NCBI RefSeq assembly: GCF_902806685.2
Contig: NC_048537.1
Location: 12,732,720-12,796,719, forward strand
Direction of reading: 5' to 3'
DNA length: 64,000 nucleotides
Origin: Maniola hyperantus
Lineage: Eukaryota > Arthropoda > Insecta > Lepidoptera > Nymphalidae
Numbering within the stretch: the first letter of the stretch is position 1; each line of letters opens with the position of its first letter. The translations under genes were made by a program, and so were the position numbers. Shown here one piece after another: positions 45,156 to 56,328 of the stretch. Under the pieces are notes generated by a model. The model ran no database searches, was not told the DNA's origin, and was given only the letters and a program-made list of their open reading frames with translations.

Positions 45156-45738
45156 TTTTAGCACTCAGAAGCGGAAAATATTAAAAAATACAAGGTCAAG
45201 ACAGCTAAATCCAATTTACTTTCATATCGACATAATTTGAACAATAAGTCAATAAAACATCACATACAACCGTTAATAACTTTAAAACAAATATAAAAAC
45301 AATCAGAAGAATACAAAGAATAATGTCAGCAAACTTACTGCGTATAATGCCAGTACCACAACCTTCTCGCTCGACGAATCAATTGCGAATCTCCTGAGTG
45401 CGGCTGAAGGCTCGCTTTATATAGTTTTTGGTTGGGTACCGACATTACTCACAATAATTCTGCTGACACGGCCTCTCCTGATTGTGCGCCGCCCTCGGCT
45501 GCACTGGAGATGATTTCGATGGAAGCGTTTGCATGGAGGGCTAGTGTGCGTTCGTCATCTTCATCAGTACAGTAGGTACCCCCTATCGCAGCGCCAGCTG
45601 AACCAGCAGGGACACCTGAGGACTCACCCGTACCGTCACAATTATTTCCATCAGAACCTGCACAAGAGACAAACTGTTAATTTAATCATGACGACACACG
45701 CTCTTGCCTATACTGACATTCATCACACATACGAGGCC
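45156..45738 (-). repeat. Terminal direct repeat, right copy
   Basis: Same sequence as 40286-40869 at an offset of 4869-4870 bp. The near-identity implies a recent origin or gene conversion. Confidence 0.95.
45415..45424 (-). promoter_or_regulatory. TATA box in right terminal repeat
   Basis: Identical to the left copy. In the LTR model this one would drive transcription of the element towards lower coordinates. Confidence 0.5.
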
Positions 45739-46765
45739 TGCCTATTCTGCTGACAATATTTATTTTATTTTTATTATTCATGTACCAAAATTGTAGTTAC
45801 AAAGTAATAATAAATTAAGTTACATTGGAAATGCTTATCTCTAAACAGAGATTTAATAGTTTCAGAGATAACATAAACTTTTTTTACCTACACAAATTAC
45901 CTATTTTACAGGCCCCCGCTTCATCCACGTGGTTTAAGGTTTTTAAAAATCCCGTAGGAAATCTCTGATTTTCCGGGATAATAAGTAATCAATCTGTCCG
46001 AAAAAAAAATATGTAAAAATAATTATATCGATTCATTGTTCCATTGCAGCACGATTGCTGAGAAAAGCTCGCAAATAAATTTGATATTTTGGCAGTTTTC
46101 ATATTACGAAACTGTGAAAACATCATATTGATTCGCTCGTCATTAAAAAGCCTTAGTCGAAGAACTTTTATTTACTCTGTTGGATCGAGGTTTGAGTAGG
46201 TAATGTTAGGCTTTTCTATTAGGTTGTTAGGTTAATTACAACGAAACCATACTTACTAAGTACTTAGAACCAAATGAGCTAACAGAATTCTAAAAAAAAT
46301 TGAATACTGAAAAACATCGATTCCGGAACTAGTACATTGAACTCAATTATTTTTCGTTTAAGAGCTTTTCAATTAGCTTTTCTGCAAAGACTTTCTATTC
46401 AAGAGTTATGATTCTAAAAACTTTGTGTGGGAAGGAACCCTCAATCTATTTGTTTTCAAATCACCCTTGTCCACATTTTTAAAGAGCTAATTTCCTGAGG
46501 TGGTCGTTCCAAGCGGGGATATCTTTATTATCAGAGTTTGTCCTTAAACAGTTGATCAGTCCCCCACGCTTAGCTGTCCTAGGGGATGTAATTAAACCAT
46601 TTTGATGAGTTCCTCGTTAAGAATTAACTTGTTTTTTGTCTTGGGAAACATTAAAACGTAATAACAATGAATGTGACTCTTGCAATCTTGGTTTGATTTG
46701 TTTTGGGTTTGTGATGCAGCTTTGAGTAATAAGTAATTACCTAAATAAATTGTATTATTATACTA
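45739..46765. other. Intergenic DNA
   Basis: 45905-46080 has a decayed family H trace (TTCATCCACGTGGTTTAAGG, CTGATTTTCCGGGATAATAA). No gene. Confidence 0.35.
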
Positions 46766-46993
46766 GACGATGCCCGCGATTTCGTTCGCGTTGATTTAGG
46801 TTTTTTAAAATCCCGAGGTAACTTTTCTATTTTCCGGGATCAAAAGTAGCCTAGGGATGGAAGCTATCTATGTACCCATTTTCATTGAAATCAGTGAAAC
46901 AGATTGGCCGTGAAAAGCTAGCAAACAGACAGACAGACAGACAGACAGGCGGACTGACAGACACACATTAATTTTTACAATATTAGTATGGAT
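46766..46993 (+). mobile_element. Family H copy with (CAGA)n
   Basis: AGACGATGCCCGCGATTTCG, TTCTATTTTCCGGGATCAAA, GGCCGTGAAAAGCTAGC, (CAGA)n at about 46925-46950, and TTACAATATTAGTATGGAT. Confidence 0.85.
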
Positions 46994-47551
46994 AACTTAA
47001 AATTGCCTATAATACCAGTGTTTTATTATTCACTGTTAAAGTTTAAAAGTTTAAGGGTGTCTGGCGGGGGTTCCCACGACACTAAGTGTTTAGCAATGCA
47101 TGACGTGATTTGTAATACTATTCCGAAGAAAATATAAAAAATTTAGACTTTATAATTTGACGTAAGATTTTTTACACCTTTATTACCTGTTATTTCCCAA
47201 AGCCACCATGATCCAAACAAAGGTTCCTCTGGGGACAATACGCTGAGAAACTTTCAGCTTTTATAAAATAGCGAAGGTCTGGCATGCGCTGGCTCTCTCT
47301 CTGTTATGCTAAAACGTCTGCTTTTACAGTATTTCTGCGGGGCAACAAACGTTTCTTTTCCACTTCTACAGATATTCGGAGTTCTGTGATCCTGATACAT
47401 CTAAGAGACAATGCTATACGTATCAAGTGGGGTAGGAACATTAGGTAAACAGTTAAGCCAGGCGCAGACGGTGAGCGTGGGATCTTTTCACCTGAGGCCG
47501 CGATACACGCGGGGAAAATTAAGTGTATCAACATGGAGCTGTTTATATGAT
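46994..47551. other. Intergenic DNA
   Basis: Short overlapping frames on both strands at 47304-47596 have no supporting features. Confidence 0.3.
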
Positions 47552-47734
47552 TTAATTTTTTTTTATTTATTTTTTAAGAAAAGCCATGTTAAATGACTAA
47601 TATTCCCCTTTCCTCTCCAATTAAGCGTCAGGCTTGTGCTAGGAGTAGGTACGACAATAGTGCAACGGGCGGGGCCCGAACTGTCGACCTTTCGGTTCTC
47701 AGTCCACTCCTATGCCGGTTGAGCTATTGAGGCT
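47552..47734 (-). mobile_element. tRNA-derived SINE (family C)
   Basis: On the minus strand it starts GAGCCTCAATAGCTCAACCG (A box-like) with GACAGTTCGGGCCCCGCC (B box-like) about 45 bp on. The body reads CTTAATTGGAGAGGAAAGGG and the end is A/T-rich. Single copy here. Confidence 0.7.
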
Positions 47735-47751
47735 CTAAATTATTTCGATAC

Positions 47752-49184
47752 TAGCTGACACGCCCGGCTTCGCACCAGTGGGTTTATCTTTTCTAGAGTG
47801 TTCAATGCAAATTCTCGAGCTCGGCTCTAGCTCATGTAGCGCCCGGGAGGAAAAAATACCCTGACGCTTTCTAATAGGCGCACGATTAAAATGGAATATA
47901 ATATACTAAAAAAGGCTTGGACACACATTCACAGATGGACAGTTGGATAGATGGACGGACGGATGGACGAAACTATGCACAGCCAGCAATACGCGGAATT
48001 GCAATCACTTTTATACATGGCGTAATAATTTGTAAATCTAATCTTTGAAAAGAGCATCCGCCGAGTTTCTTGCTGGTTCTTCTCCGAACCAGTGGTAAAT
48101 GCATTTGACAATTCAAAATTAATTGTAAAAGTTTATTTTGATAAAAATCTCTCTATTTTTCTGTAAGAGTTTTACTTTGGACCCCAAAAGTAAAAAATAA
48201 ATAGCATTTACATCTCTATATCATTCTAGAGGATGCATAAGTGCGATTTAGCTAGATGTCAGGGCGGGGCCTTTACTCATGCGTTAATTTCGTCGCGACA
48301 AATTAATTCGAACACAGATTTAGATGCGGGCAAAATGCATGTGATATCCCTTTAGAATAATGTTACAGTGTCCCTTCACATTATGTCTATGTCTGGATAT
48401 TGTAGAGTTATGCATATATTTTGTTCTCACTTAACTATACTGTAAGTACCTATTCTATATGTACTTGGTAATGTTTATTTTCCTTAGGAACCAGTAACCT
48501 AGTAAAAATGACAAGTTTGTCTAAGGACCTAGGACCAATGACTACTGTAGACTGGTAGCGGGCCATCAAGTTTTGAAGCAATCTATGTTAAAAAGTCACC
48601 TACCAGCAGTAGGTGTCTTTTTACAGAGGTGCATAGTGCATACATAGGTACACGAGTGTTCATGTAGTCAGTACCGCTACGTGCATATGTCTCACATGCA
48701 AGCGGATGAATACATGAAATTGCTACACTTTTTGAAATAAGTACGAATATACTTAAATGTATAAAGTTTGCCTAGCTAGAAAATGTCTGTGTAAACACAG
48801 AAAAATTATAAGAGCAGAAAAAAATTGCGCATCAAATTTCATCTGGATCACTCTTAAAAATAAATGAGAGAGAGAGAGAGATAATTGAATATCCCGCCCC
48901 GATTGGCTCAATGAATAAAAAATAAGCCGTGGTTGAACCTCACCAAAACCGGGGGAGTAAAAAAATAATATTATCCCGTGGAAATGAATTAAGCAACTCG
49001 CAGATACTGTGGCTTGAACAGGACGTGAACAGAGATGGAGATGGCTTTTCAGCTTTGAATTTAGAAATTTTCACTCGAAATTAACTGAAAGCAAAAAAAG
49101 CATGTAAAACCTAAAATGTTAAGACTAAAGTCTTCAATGAGTGTGTCCTGCTTGTAATGACGTATGGAGTGGACACGGGATACT
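47752..49184. other. Intergenic DNA with a short repeat fragment
   Basis: 47752-47850 resembles the 10323 repeat (TACTAGCTGACACGCCCGGC). 48863-48880 is (GA)n. No gene. Confidence 0.35.
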
Positions 49185-49600
49185 GACAGTTAGCCTCGTC
49201 CACAAATCCATCCAAAAAGTCGCTCAGCGCGCTCTGGAGCGAGCTATGTTTGGTATCTGTAGATACTCTCAGGAATAAAATCCAGAATAAAGGAAATTCG
49301 CAGAAGACTGATATAGCTCAAAGGATTATCAAGCTGAAATGGTATAAATGGGCAGGTCATGTCTGTCGCAGCACCGACGGCCGATCGGGCAGACGTGTTT
49401 TGGAATAGAGACCACGTACCAGACACCAGTAAGTGCATAGTGTAGGACTACCTCCAGCCCGCTGGACCGATGACCTGAGTTGGCGGGGAGTGGGTGGATG
49501 AGGAAAGTGGAGGACCGTGTTTGGTGGCGCGCTCTTGAAAATGCCTATGTCCAGCTGTGGACGCATATACAGGCTGATGGATTTGGATTTGGACTAATAC
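49185..49600 (+). pseudogene. LINE pol C-terminal region, frameshifted and stopped
   Basis: Plus-strand frames give TDIAQRIIKLKWYKWAGHVC, RSTDGRSGRRVLE with a stop, then VGLPPARWTDDLSWRG, and the tail ATGTCCAGCTGTGGACGCAT. This is the longest LINE relic in the window, with several inactivating changes. Confidence 0.85.
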
Positions 49601-49770
49601 ATGCCAGACTCACTTGGTCACATGACTCAAAAATATACTTATGGCGACGGCTCTCATAACTCTTATGAGAGAAAGAGATTTATCTCTTATGAGAGAAAGA
49701 GATAAAAGGTTACGCAATCCAACGCATTTTAAAAATCCTAATGTATCTAATCCTAAATAATCGATAACTG

Positions 49771-49942
49771 TTATAAGTCCCGCAAATTGCTATTGCGCTT
49801 GGCCGCCATTTTAGTGACGTCAGCACTAGACTAAAGTTTCGAGCTGATGGTATATTTTTTGTTTCGGCTGACGTCAACATGACATCAATGTTATGTTAAT
49901 AAGACATGGTTCCAGCGCAATAGCAATTTGTGGGACTTATAA
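49771..49942. mobile_element. 172-bp MITE with about 31-bp TIRs
   Basis: Left TTATAAGTCCCGCAAATTGC and the reverse of the right end TTATAAGTCCCACAAATTGC; both continue TATTGCGCT, with one mismatch in the first 29 bases. Non-coding. Confidence 0.9.
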
Positions 49943-50323
49943 GTACCTGCCTATAACTTATTCGAGCATTAATATTCATTCGAAGCTTAAAATAATACCA
50001 TAACGATAGAAAGCCCTATCCATCCTAACTTTGCACAAAATCTTCCGATTCTCGGGGTAAGTAGGGAATAAAATTAACGGAGGATGATCGCTAATGAAAA
50101 TAAATTGGCGGCGGGAGATTTGAGATTATACCGAGCATGGCGAATGGCGACAAATACCGTACGGACTAGGGACATTTTTTGATGTAGGTAGGTATGTTTA
50201 TTGGATTTCGCGTTTTTCGAGAAAAATTCTATAGCAACTTTTGAAGCTATGGCAACGCTTCTGGCTGTTTCAGACTTCTCTGCCGCCTGACGCTACTACT
50301 TTGCACCTTGTTAGCAAAAGGTT
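49943..50323. other. Intergenic DNA
   Basis: No gene or recognised repeat. Confidence 0.3.
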
Positions 50324-50558
50324 CATCATCATAATCAACCCATCACCGGCTCACTACAGAGCACGGGTCTCCTGTCCGGTCCACGCTGGCCATGTGCAGA
50401 TTGGTAGACTTCACACACCTTTGAGAATATTATCGACAACTCAGGCATGCAGGTTTCCTCACGATTTTTTCCTCTGAAAAGTTAGAGGTGCGTGCCCGGA
50501 TCGACTCCCCGACCTCTGATTAGAAGGTGGACGTCCTAACCACTAGGCTATCACAGCT
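50324..50558 (-). mobile_element. SINE A copy with internal deletion
   Basis: CATCATCATAATCAACCCAT tail at left and the tRNA-like head (GACTCCCCGACCTCTGATTA, ACCACTAGGCTATCACAGC) at right. Part of the body is missing relative to 5984-6292. Confidence 0.85.
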
Positions 50559-51042
50559 TCAATGCAACGCTCCTTCCTTAACCTTTCGCGGTTAAAACTT
50601 CATGTTTTTGAGTTTTTTCTAGTGCCATATACTGGCCATATCGTTACGATGCGAGCATATAATTTCAATGATTGGTTTTATCTTTTCCTTTAATATGACG
50701 TGTGAATATGTGGATATATGTGCATTGAAATCAACCACTTAATAATATTATATACATCTACGGTAAACCAAAAATGTTTTTGTAGGTAGATACAATATTT
50801 CAAATAGGCACGCGCAGTTATTAGAGGGTCGGAAAATGAGAGGTTCATCTTCTTAAGTCAATGTAAGGATAAGGCCTGAGTTATGACTGGCTGGATTGCC
50901 GCTTATTACAGAAAGTAGGTACCTAGGCGTTACGTTAAGGGAATCTTTCTACTTAATATTACGTGTAGGCTAAGTTTATATCAACAGTGGTGTAGGAAGT
51001 CTGATTAAACCATAGAAAGTGCTCATGCAACTGTATGTTAAA

Positions 51043-51230
51043 AAAAACCGGCCAAGTGCGAGTCAGACTCGCGCACCGAGGGTTCCGTAGGTACTCGGCT
51101 ACTTAGGTATTTTTTTTCGACATTTTGCACGATAAATCAAAAACTTATTCGCGTGAAAATAAATAAAAATCTGTTTTAGAATGTACAGTAAAAGCCCTTT
51201 TACAAACAAACAATTATGGGAAATAATGAC
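51043..51230 (+). mobile_element. Dispersed repeat with GGCCAAGTGCGAGTC motif
   Basis: AAACCGGCCAAGTGCGAGTC, CGCGCACCGAGGGTTCCGTA and GCACGATAAATCAAAAAC form a block common in lepidopteran DNA as I recall it. One copy here. Confidence 0.6.
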
Positions 51231-51318
51231 ATTGATCATATGACATTATACTATGTTGTCACGTTTTTCTAACTTCAAAAGAAACTAGGCCTCAGATATT
51301 ACCTTTGACCTAGTCATA

Positions 51319-51631
51319 TCATCATCATCATGATCAACCCATCGCCAGCTCACTACAGAGCACGGGTCTCCTCTCAAACTGAGAAGGGTTTTGGCCATAG
51401 TCTACCACGCTGGCCTTGTGTGGATTGGTAGACTTCACACACCTTTGAGGACATTATGGAGACCTCTCAGGCATGCAGGTTTCCTCACGATGTTTTCCTT
51501 CACCGGTAAAGCAAGTGATATTTAATTAATTAAAACGCACATAGCTCCGAAAAGTTAGAGGTGCGTACGCGGGATCGAACCCCCGACCTCCAATTAGAAG
51601 GCGTACGTCCTAACCACTAGGCTATCACAGC
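51319..51631 (-). mobile_element. SINE A, full length
   Basis: (ATC)n tail at left, complete body, and tRNA-like head at right with GGGATCGAACCCCCGACCTC (reversed B box) and CACTAGGCTATCACAG. Confidence 0.9.
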
Positions 51632-51931
51632 GGTAGCTCATATAATGTTCCACAATCAGAGAGCTTTAAAAATTTAGCGTAAATGGAGTAAACATCCCTC
51701 GTTGGTTATGGTTTAGGCCGAGGGTAAAAATGCCATGTCAATTAATAAAGTTGGCTGTAAGACTCAGCTTAGCCGCTTCCTTGTTATATCATAACTAAGG
51801 TTTGGCCTTCCAAGCTCGACAGATAGCTTGCAGTTAACCTTCTGTCATACTACAATGCGTAAGCGATAGCAAAATATTTTTTATGTTGAGTGTCTTTTAC
51901 ACGTAATTTTTTTGACAGTTATTTATTACTA

Positions 51932-52146
51932 AATGATGCCCACGACTTCGTCCACGTGGATTAAGGTTTTTTCAAAATCCCGTGGGAACTCTTTAATTTT
52001 CCGGGATAAACAGTAGCCTATGTTCTTCCCCAGGATGTTAACTAACTCGGTACCAAATTTCATCAAAATCGGTTGAACTGTTGGGCTGTGAAAAGCTAGC
52101 AGATAGACAGACAGACACACTTTCGCATTTATAATATTAGTATGGA
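51932..52146 (+). mobile_element. Family H copy with CAGA repeat
   Basis: AATGATGCCCACGACTTCGT, AATTTTCCGGGATAAACAGT, AAATTTCATCAAAATCGGTT, CAGATAGACAGACAGAC and ATAATATTAGTATGGAT. Confidence 0.85.
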
Positions 52147-52289
52147 TTACTGAAACGAGCAAGATTAAAAAATTTAAATGTGATCTGTATAACTTTCATG
52201 TTCTCATTCAATGAAAACATTTCTAGTAACAAAAACTGCAATGTGATTTTGACAATTTGTAGACATATAAAACTACATATAATATATGA

Positions 52290-52475
52290 TGTCTGTGACC
52301 TACATCCACGTGAATATGGTTTTTGACAAATATCTTTGATTTTCTGGGATAATATAAGTAATTTATGTCCATCCCCGAGACGAAAGCTCTCTCTGTACCA
52401 AATTGAAATCGGTTTAAATAGTTGTGCCGTAAAAACGTAGCAGACAGACAGAGATAAACTTTTTAAGGTATAGAC
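52290..52475 (+). mobile_element. Family H copy, strongly decayed
   Basis: GATGTCTGTGACCTACATCC, TTTGATTTTCTGGGATAATA and AGCAGACAGACAGAG in the right order. Confidence 0.6.
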
Positions 52476-53039
52476 AGTAGTTATAATATGGAATACTGTA
52501 ATTCTAGTGAGCTAATTAGTGATTAGGTAGTTCGTTTCTTTTGATATTTAGGTACTTGTTAATGTGGTCATTTGAATGAATCAAATAACCAATTTTCATA
52601 AACATAACAAATAGCTTAGGATTATAATAGCTTAGGATAGCATTGAAACCGTATTGAGACCCATACCCTTCTTGATATTGCAGTGTATTAAGTTGTCCGG
52701 ATAAATCTTTCGTTTGAGATGAGCTTAGGAGTTTTATTGTAAGAGCCAATTCTTGGATATCCGTTGTATGAAATTGCTTATAATTAGTAAATCCCCGATC
52801 ACTATCAAAGCAACATTAGTTGGTGGAGCGTAAATTGAGATTTCTAGTAATTACAATTTTATCGTGAGATCTAACTTAGCAGTACTTATCTCTTGTTCCA
52901 AGATAAACTGTGCTGAGTTTAAAGTCTAACTGGAAATATTTAGACCAGGCTTTGGTGTGATATTAGCAGACTTCGCAGCTTCCTCTCAAAAAATTATCTA
53001 AAACGTAAAAAATACGCAATCACTACCCATATTTCACTA
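52476..53039. other. Intergenic DNA
   Basis: AT-rich, no gene or recognised repeat. Confidence 0.3.
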
Positions 53040-53247
53040 CCCATATTATAAATTCTAAAGTGTGTTTATTTGTTGGATTGTTGGTTTGTTGGTTTGTTAG
53101 TTTGTTGGTTTGTCCTTCAATCACGTCACAACGTGATTTTTGCATGGGTATAGTTAAGACCTGGAGATAGGCTACTTTTTATCCCGCAAAATGAAAGAGT
53201 TCCCACTGGATTTTTAAAAACCTAAATCCACGCGGGCATCAGCTAGT
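53040..53247 (-). mobile_element. Family H copy with (GTTTGTTG)n
   Basis: Starts CTACCCATATTATAAATTCT, has a GTTGGTTTGTTG repeat (about 53073-53113), ATAGGCTACTTTTTATCCCG and AATCCACGCGGGCATCAGCT. Part of a second copy follows at 53310-53550. Confidence 0.8.
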
Positions 53248-53309
53248 GAAAAGTAAACCTAAGTTCAGGAACAAAATCTCAGTTCAGTCAAAAAGTTCAC
53301 AGCGCAACT

Positions 53310-53550
53310 TCGTCCGCATGGATTGGACTCTATGATTTTCCGGGATGAAAAATTGGCTATAGGTATTCATCTTCGCGATGCAAGCTACTTCTGCGCCAAA
53401 TAGATGATGCCCGCTACTTCGTCTATGTGAACTTAGGTCCCCGAGGGAACTTTCTGATTTTCCGAGATGAAAGTAGCCTATGTCCGTTTCGAGGATGCAA
53501 GAAATTTTCAGACTAATTCACTTTCGCATATTTATATTATTTGTATGGAT
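53310..53550 (+). mobile_element. Two overlapping family H fragments
   Basis: TCTATGATTTTCCGGGATGA then AGATGATGCCCGCTACTTCG and TCTGATTTTCCGAGATGAAA, ending TTTATATTATTTGTATGGAT. Confidence 0.65.
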
Positions 53551-53652
53551 TGACCCTTTTTTTGCAATTATAGCAGAAACGCTTTCTAATCCACCTATCT
53601 ATGGAACATCCTGCCTGCAGTTGGCTTGTGTTATGTTAGAAAACTAGGTATT

Positions 53653-53843
53653 TACAGTAGGTAGGTACGCTGCAGAAAATAATGTACATCGGCCTTTAGA
53701 ATGTCATTGCGGCTTTGTAGAGCGGTCTCTGTTACTCATACCTATATGACGTTTTATGGTCTCATCGATAGAGACAACGCTCTACAAATCCCCCATCCCC
53801 TTCTAAATGTCGATGTACTTACATTATTTCCTGCCGCGTATTG
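53653..53843. mobile_element. Palindromic MITE (family Q), decayed
   Basis: ATAATGTACATCGGCCTTTA, GGCTTTGTAGAGCGGTCTCT, GACAACGCTCTACAAATCC and TACATTATTTCCTGCCGCG match the 27100-27277 copy. Confidence 0.8.
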
Positions 53844-54254
53844 TATATATTATTAATTTGTACCTTGATCTTTATTTTTAATCCCTTTAATATTTGTAAC
53901 CATACCGAACATTGTTTCCGTGATATTTTTTGCCCAAGTATCACAGTATTCGAGAGTGGAGACTGCGGCCTTAAGAGATATGACAGTGTATTAAGCCAGC
54001 CCGAGTAAATCGTCCAAGCAGGGCTTATAAGTTTTATTTTGCAGGCCACTTAAACCTCGCCCACTGGTTGGATGACACTTTGCTTAATAGCTTTGTTAAA
54101 TTGTCTACCTCTTTTTAAACTAATATAAGAGTAAAATTTGGCTTAAGAAGTCTAAGCCTTTTGAAGAGCTTAAGTTATTTCTTTAATACCTTCTACATAT
54201 TTAAACAATAGATGGGTATACGGAGAAGGTGTTTTTACTTCCTTATTCTGAAGT

Positions 54255-54378
54255 GGAAATCGCAGGGAACCGCCAGATTCAGGCGGCACAATACCGTGGC
54301 GTATAGGAGCCCCCCCCCCCCCCCCTACAAAAGACCTATGTCCAGCAGTGGATGTCTATGGGTTGATAATGATGAATG
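54255..54378 (+). mobile_element. LINE 3' tail interrupted by a C16 run
   Basis: GAAATCGCAGGGAACCGCCA, C16 at 54310-54325, then CCTATGTCCAGCAGTGGATG and GGTTGATAATGATGAATGAT. Confidence 0.7.
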
Positions 54379-54400
54379 ATGTACTTACGCCTACTTGGAA

Positions 54401-54690
54401 GCTGTGATAAGCTGTAACCGGAGGTCAGGGGTACAATCCCAAGCACGCACCTCTAACTTTTCGGAGTTATGTGCGTTTTAAGTAATTAAATATCGCTTGC
54501 TTTATGAAGGAACACATCGTGAGGAAATCTGCATGCCTGAGAATTCTCCATAATGTTTTCAAAGGTGTGTGAAGTCTACCAATCCGCACTTGGCCAGCGT
54601 GGTAGACTATGGCCAAAACCCTTTTCACTCTGAGAGGAGACCCGTGTTCTGTAGTGATCCGGCGATGGTTTAATCATGATGATGATGATG
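54401..54690 (+). mobile_element. SINE A copy
   Basis: Decayed head (AGCTGTAACCGGAGGTCAGG, GTACAATCCCAAGCACGCAC), good body and (GATGAT)n tail. Confidence 0.85.
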
Positions 54691-54740
54691 CAGTCAAGCG
54701 CATGCCTATTTAGTTTTTAAAAAATCTGCGATAATGGGGC

Positions 54741-54912
54741 CGATTCTCTTGTACACAATCTCTAAACTAAACTAAATTAACATTATTATCTAAACTATTA
54801 TTAATCTTAATTTGGTGCTATCCTTTTCCGCAAGCAACATTATGAAAGGGAGAGCAATGGATTAAGACGTGCCATTTTAGTTTAGTTTAGAGATTGTGTA
54901 CAACGGAATTAG
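54741..54912. mobile_element. 172-bp MITE with long TIRs
   Basis: GTACACAATCTCTAAACTAA followed by ACTAAA at 54751-54776, and its exact reverse complement at about 54876-54901; the outer bases are less well matched. The interior is AT-rich and non-coding. Confidence 0.9.
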
Positions 54913-55183
54913 CCACAATGTTTACCTACAGTAATTTTCTTAAAAATTCCTATTTTCTTAGAGGTAATTGTTAGTAGGTAAACTGCACAGTGAAGACGAT
55001 AGGCCACGTTACTTAGTGTATAATAAATTGCTTCATTACGGGCATCATAATCCGCGGCTAACTAACATTATTGCGCGGCTCCGGCCGCCGCCGCAGTTTG
55101 TTTAGATTAAAACTTAATGCCTCCATGATATTAACCTGAAAACAATGTACTTGCCTTTTGACCTCCCTAGCACATCGGTATAG

Positions 55184-55454
55184 AGTCGCCTTTATTTAAA
55201 AGTCACGCCATAGTACAGTTCTTGCAATTCACGAAAGCGAGTGGACTTTACGTGTGGTTCCGTCGGATACAAGGGCATTGCGTAAGTGTGCGTGCATTTC
55301 GGACCAATCAGTCGCGAGCAAGCGCTCGCAAACGCACACATTCAGTGTACGTCACTTACACCGATACGACTTAAACACAAGCATGAGCCACTTGCCTTTG
55401 TGAATTGCAAGAACTGTACCATGGCTAGACTTTTAAATAAAGGCGGCCTTCTGA
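55184..55454. mobile_element. 270-bp near-palindromic MITE with about 60-bp TIRs
   Basis: Left GTCGCCTTTATTTAAAAGTC then AGTACAGTTCTTGCAATTCA. The reverse of the right end reads GCCGCCTTTATTTAAAAGTC then GGTACAGTTCTTGCAATTCA, with about seven mismatches in 60. Similarity continues more weakly towards a GCGAGCAAGCGCTCGC centre. Confidence 0.9.
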
Positions 55455-55840
55455 TATCTGTAAAATACAATGTCCACCACAGATAGACTCAGGTATGCTT
55501 TGCTAAATAATATTGCGTAAATAATTCGTTATTATTACTTTGCGCATTTATATCCTGATAGGATCTAATAGCAATAACTCGTAACATCGTCATTAGCTTA
55601 ATGCCTGCTACGTTTTGTTTAGCAAATGTGCAGAACCCACTTTTAGACAATTTTTATTAAAGATTTTCTATCAAAAGATAGACCTTTTTCAATTGTATTT
55701 CAATCCATCCGTCCGGGTCCGTGGTTGGAGCAGATGAGACCGAAGAATTCAAGCAAAGACCGGCAAAAGCTGGTTTTTGCTTGCATACCATGTAGGTACG
55801 ACCAATCAAGTAAATGATCGCCGGCGTCATAAAGGTTTTT

Positions 55841-55984
55841 CATCATCACCTCTCTGAGCACAGGCCTCCTATCAAAATGAGAATGGCCATAGTCTACCAC
55901 GTTGGCCAAAAAGGCCAGCGTGGTAGACTATGGCCTAAGCCCTTCTATTTCTGAAAGGAGATTCGTGCTTAGCAGTGATCCGGT
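55841..55984. repeat. Two SINE A 3' fragments in inverted, head-to-head array
   Basis: The left half is antisense SINE A tail to GTCTACCACGTTGGCC. The right half is sense from GGCCAGCGTGGTAGAC to the tail. They meet at GGCCAAAAAGGCC (55903-55915). Confidence 0.85.
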
Positions 55985-56043
55985 AAACTTGAAATCTAAG
56001 AGCTTGAAGGGTTGAACGATATTCTACAAGTATTCTATTTTTT

Positions 56044-56328
56044 TTAAATCAGATACAAGTTAGCCCTTGACTGCAATCTAAAATAGATGCGGGCTAACCT
56101 GGAAGGGGTAAGTATGGCAGTTTTTTTAAACCCATATGCATCGTACCGGAACGCTAAATCGCTTGGCGGCACGGCTTTGCCGGTAGGGTGGTAACTAGCC
56201 ACGCCCGAAGCTTCATACCAGACCAGAAATTTAGAAACTATAAAATTCTAAACCCCTGCCAGGAATCTGACCCGGGACCTCCCACTAATAAGACCACAGC
56301 GCTTATCACTGCGCCAGGGAGGCATAAA
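56044..56328 (-). mobile_element. SINE B copy
   Basis: GCCCTTGACTGCAATCTAAA, CGCTAAATCGCTTGGCGGCA, TTTGCCGGTAGGGTGGTAAC, TCTGACCCGGGACCTCCCAC and the reversed head TATCACTGCGCCAGGGAGG. Confidence 0.85.

Larger units (their letters stand above)
40286..45738 (-). mobile_element. 5.45-kb non-coding element with long terminal direct repeats (LARD-like?)
   Basis: Two copies of a 584/583-bp sequence (40286-40869 and 45156-45738) lie in direct orientation and differ by about one base change and one small indel. The 4.3-kb interior has no gag, pol or transposase frame but holds three unrelated tandem arrays (41009-41215, 41897-42060, 42596-43335). On the minus strand each terminal repeat has a strong TATA box (CTATATAAAG), as in an insect LTR. 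This favours a large LTR-retrotransposon derivative without coding genes. Against it: no clear TG...CA ends, no clear target-site duplication and no convincing primer-binding site. A recent segmental duplication or an assembly artefact remains possible. Confidence 0.5.
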
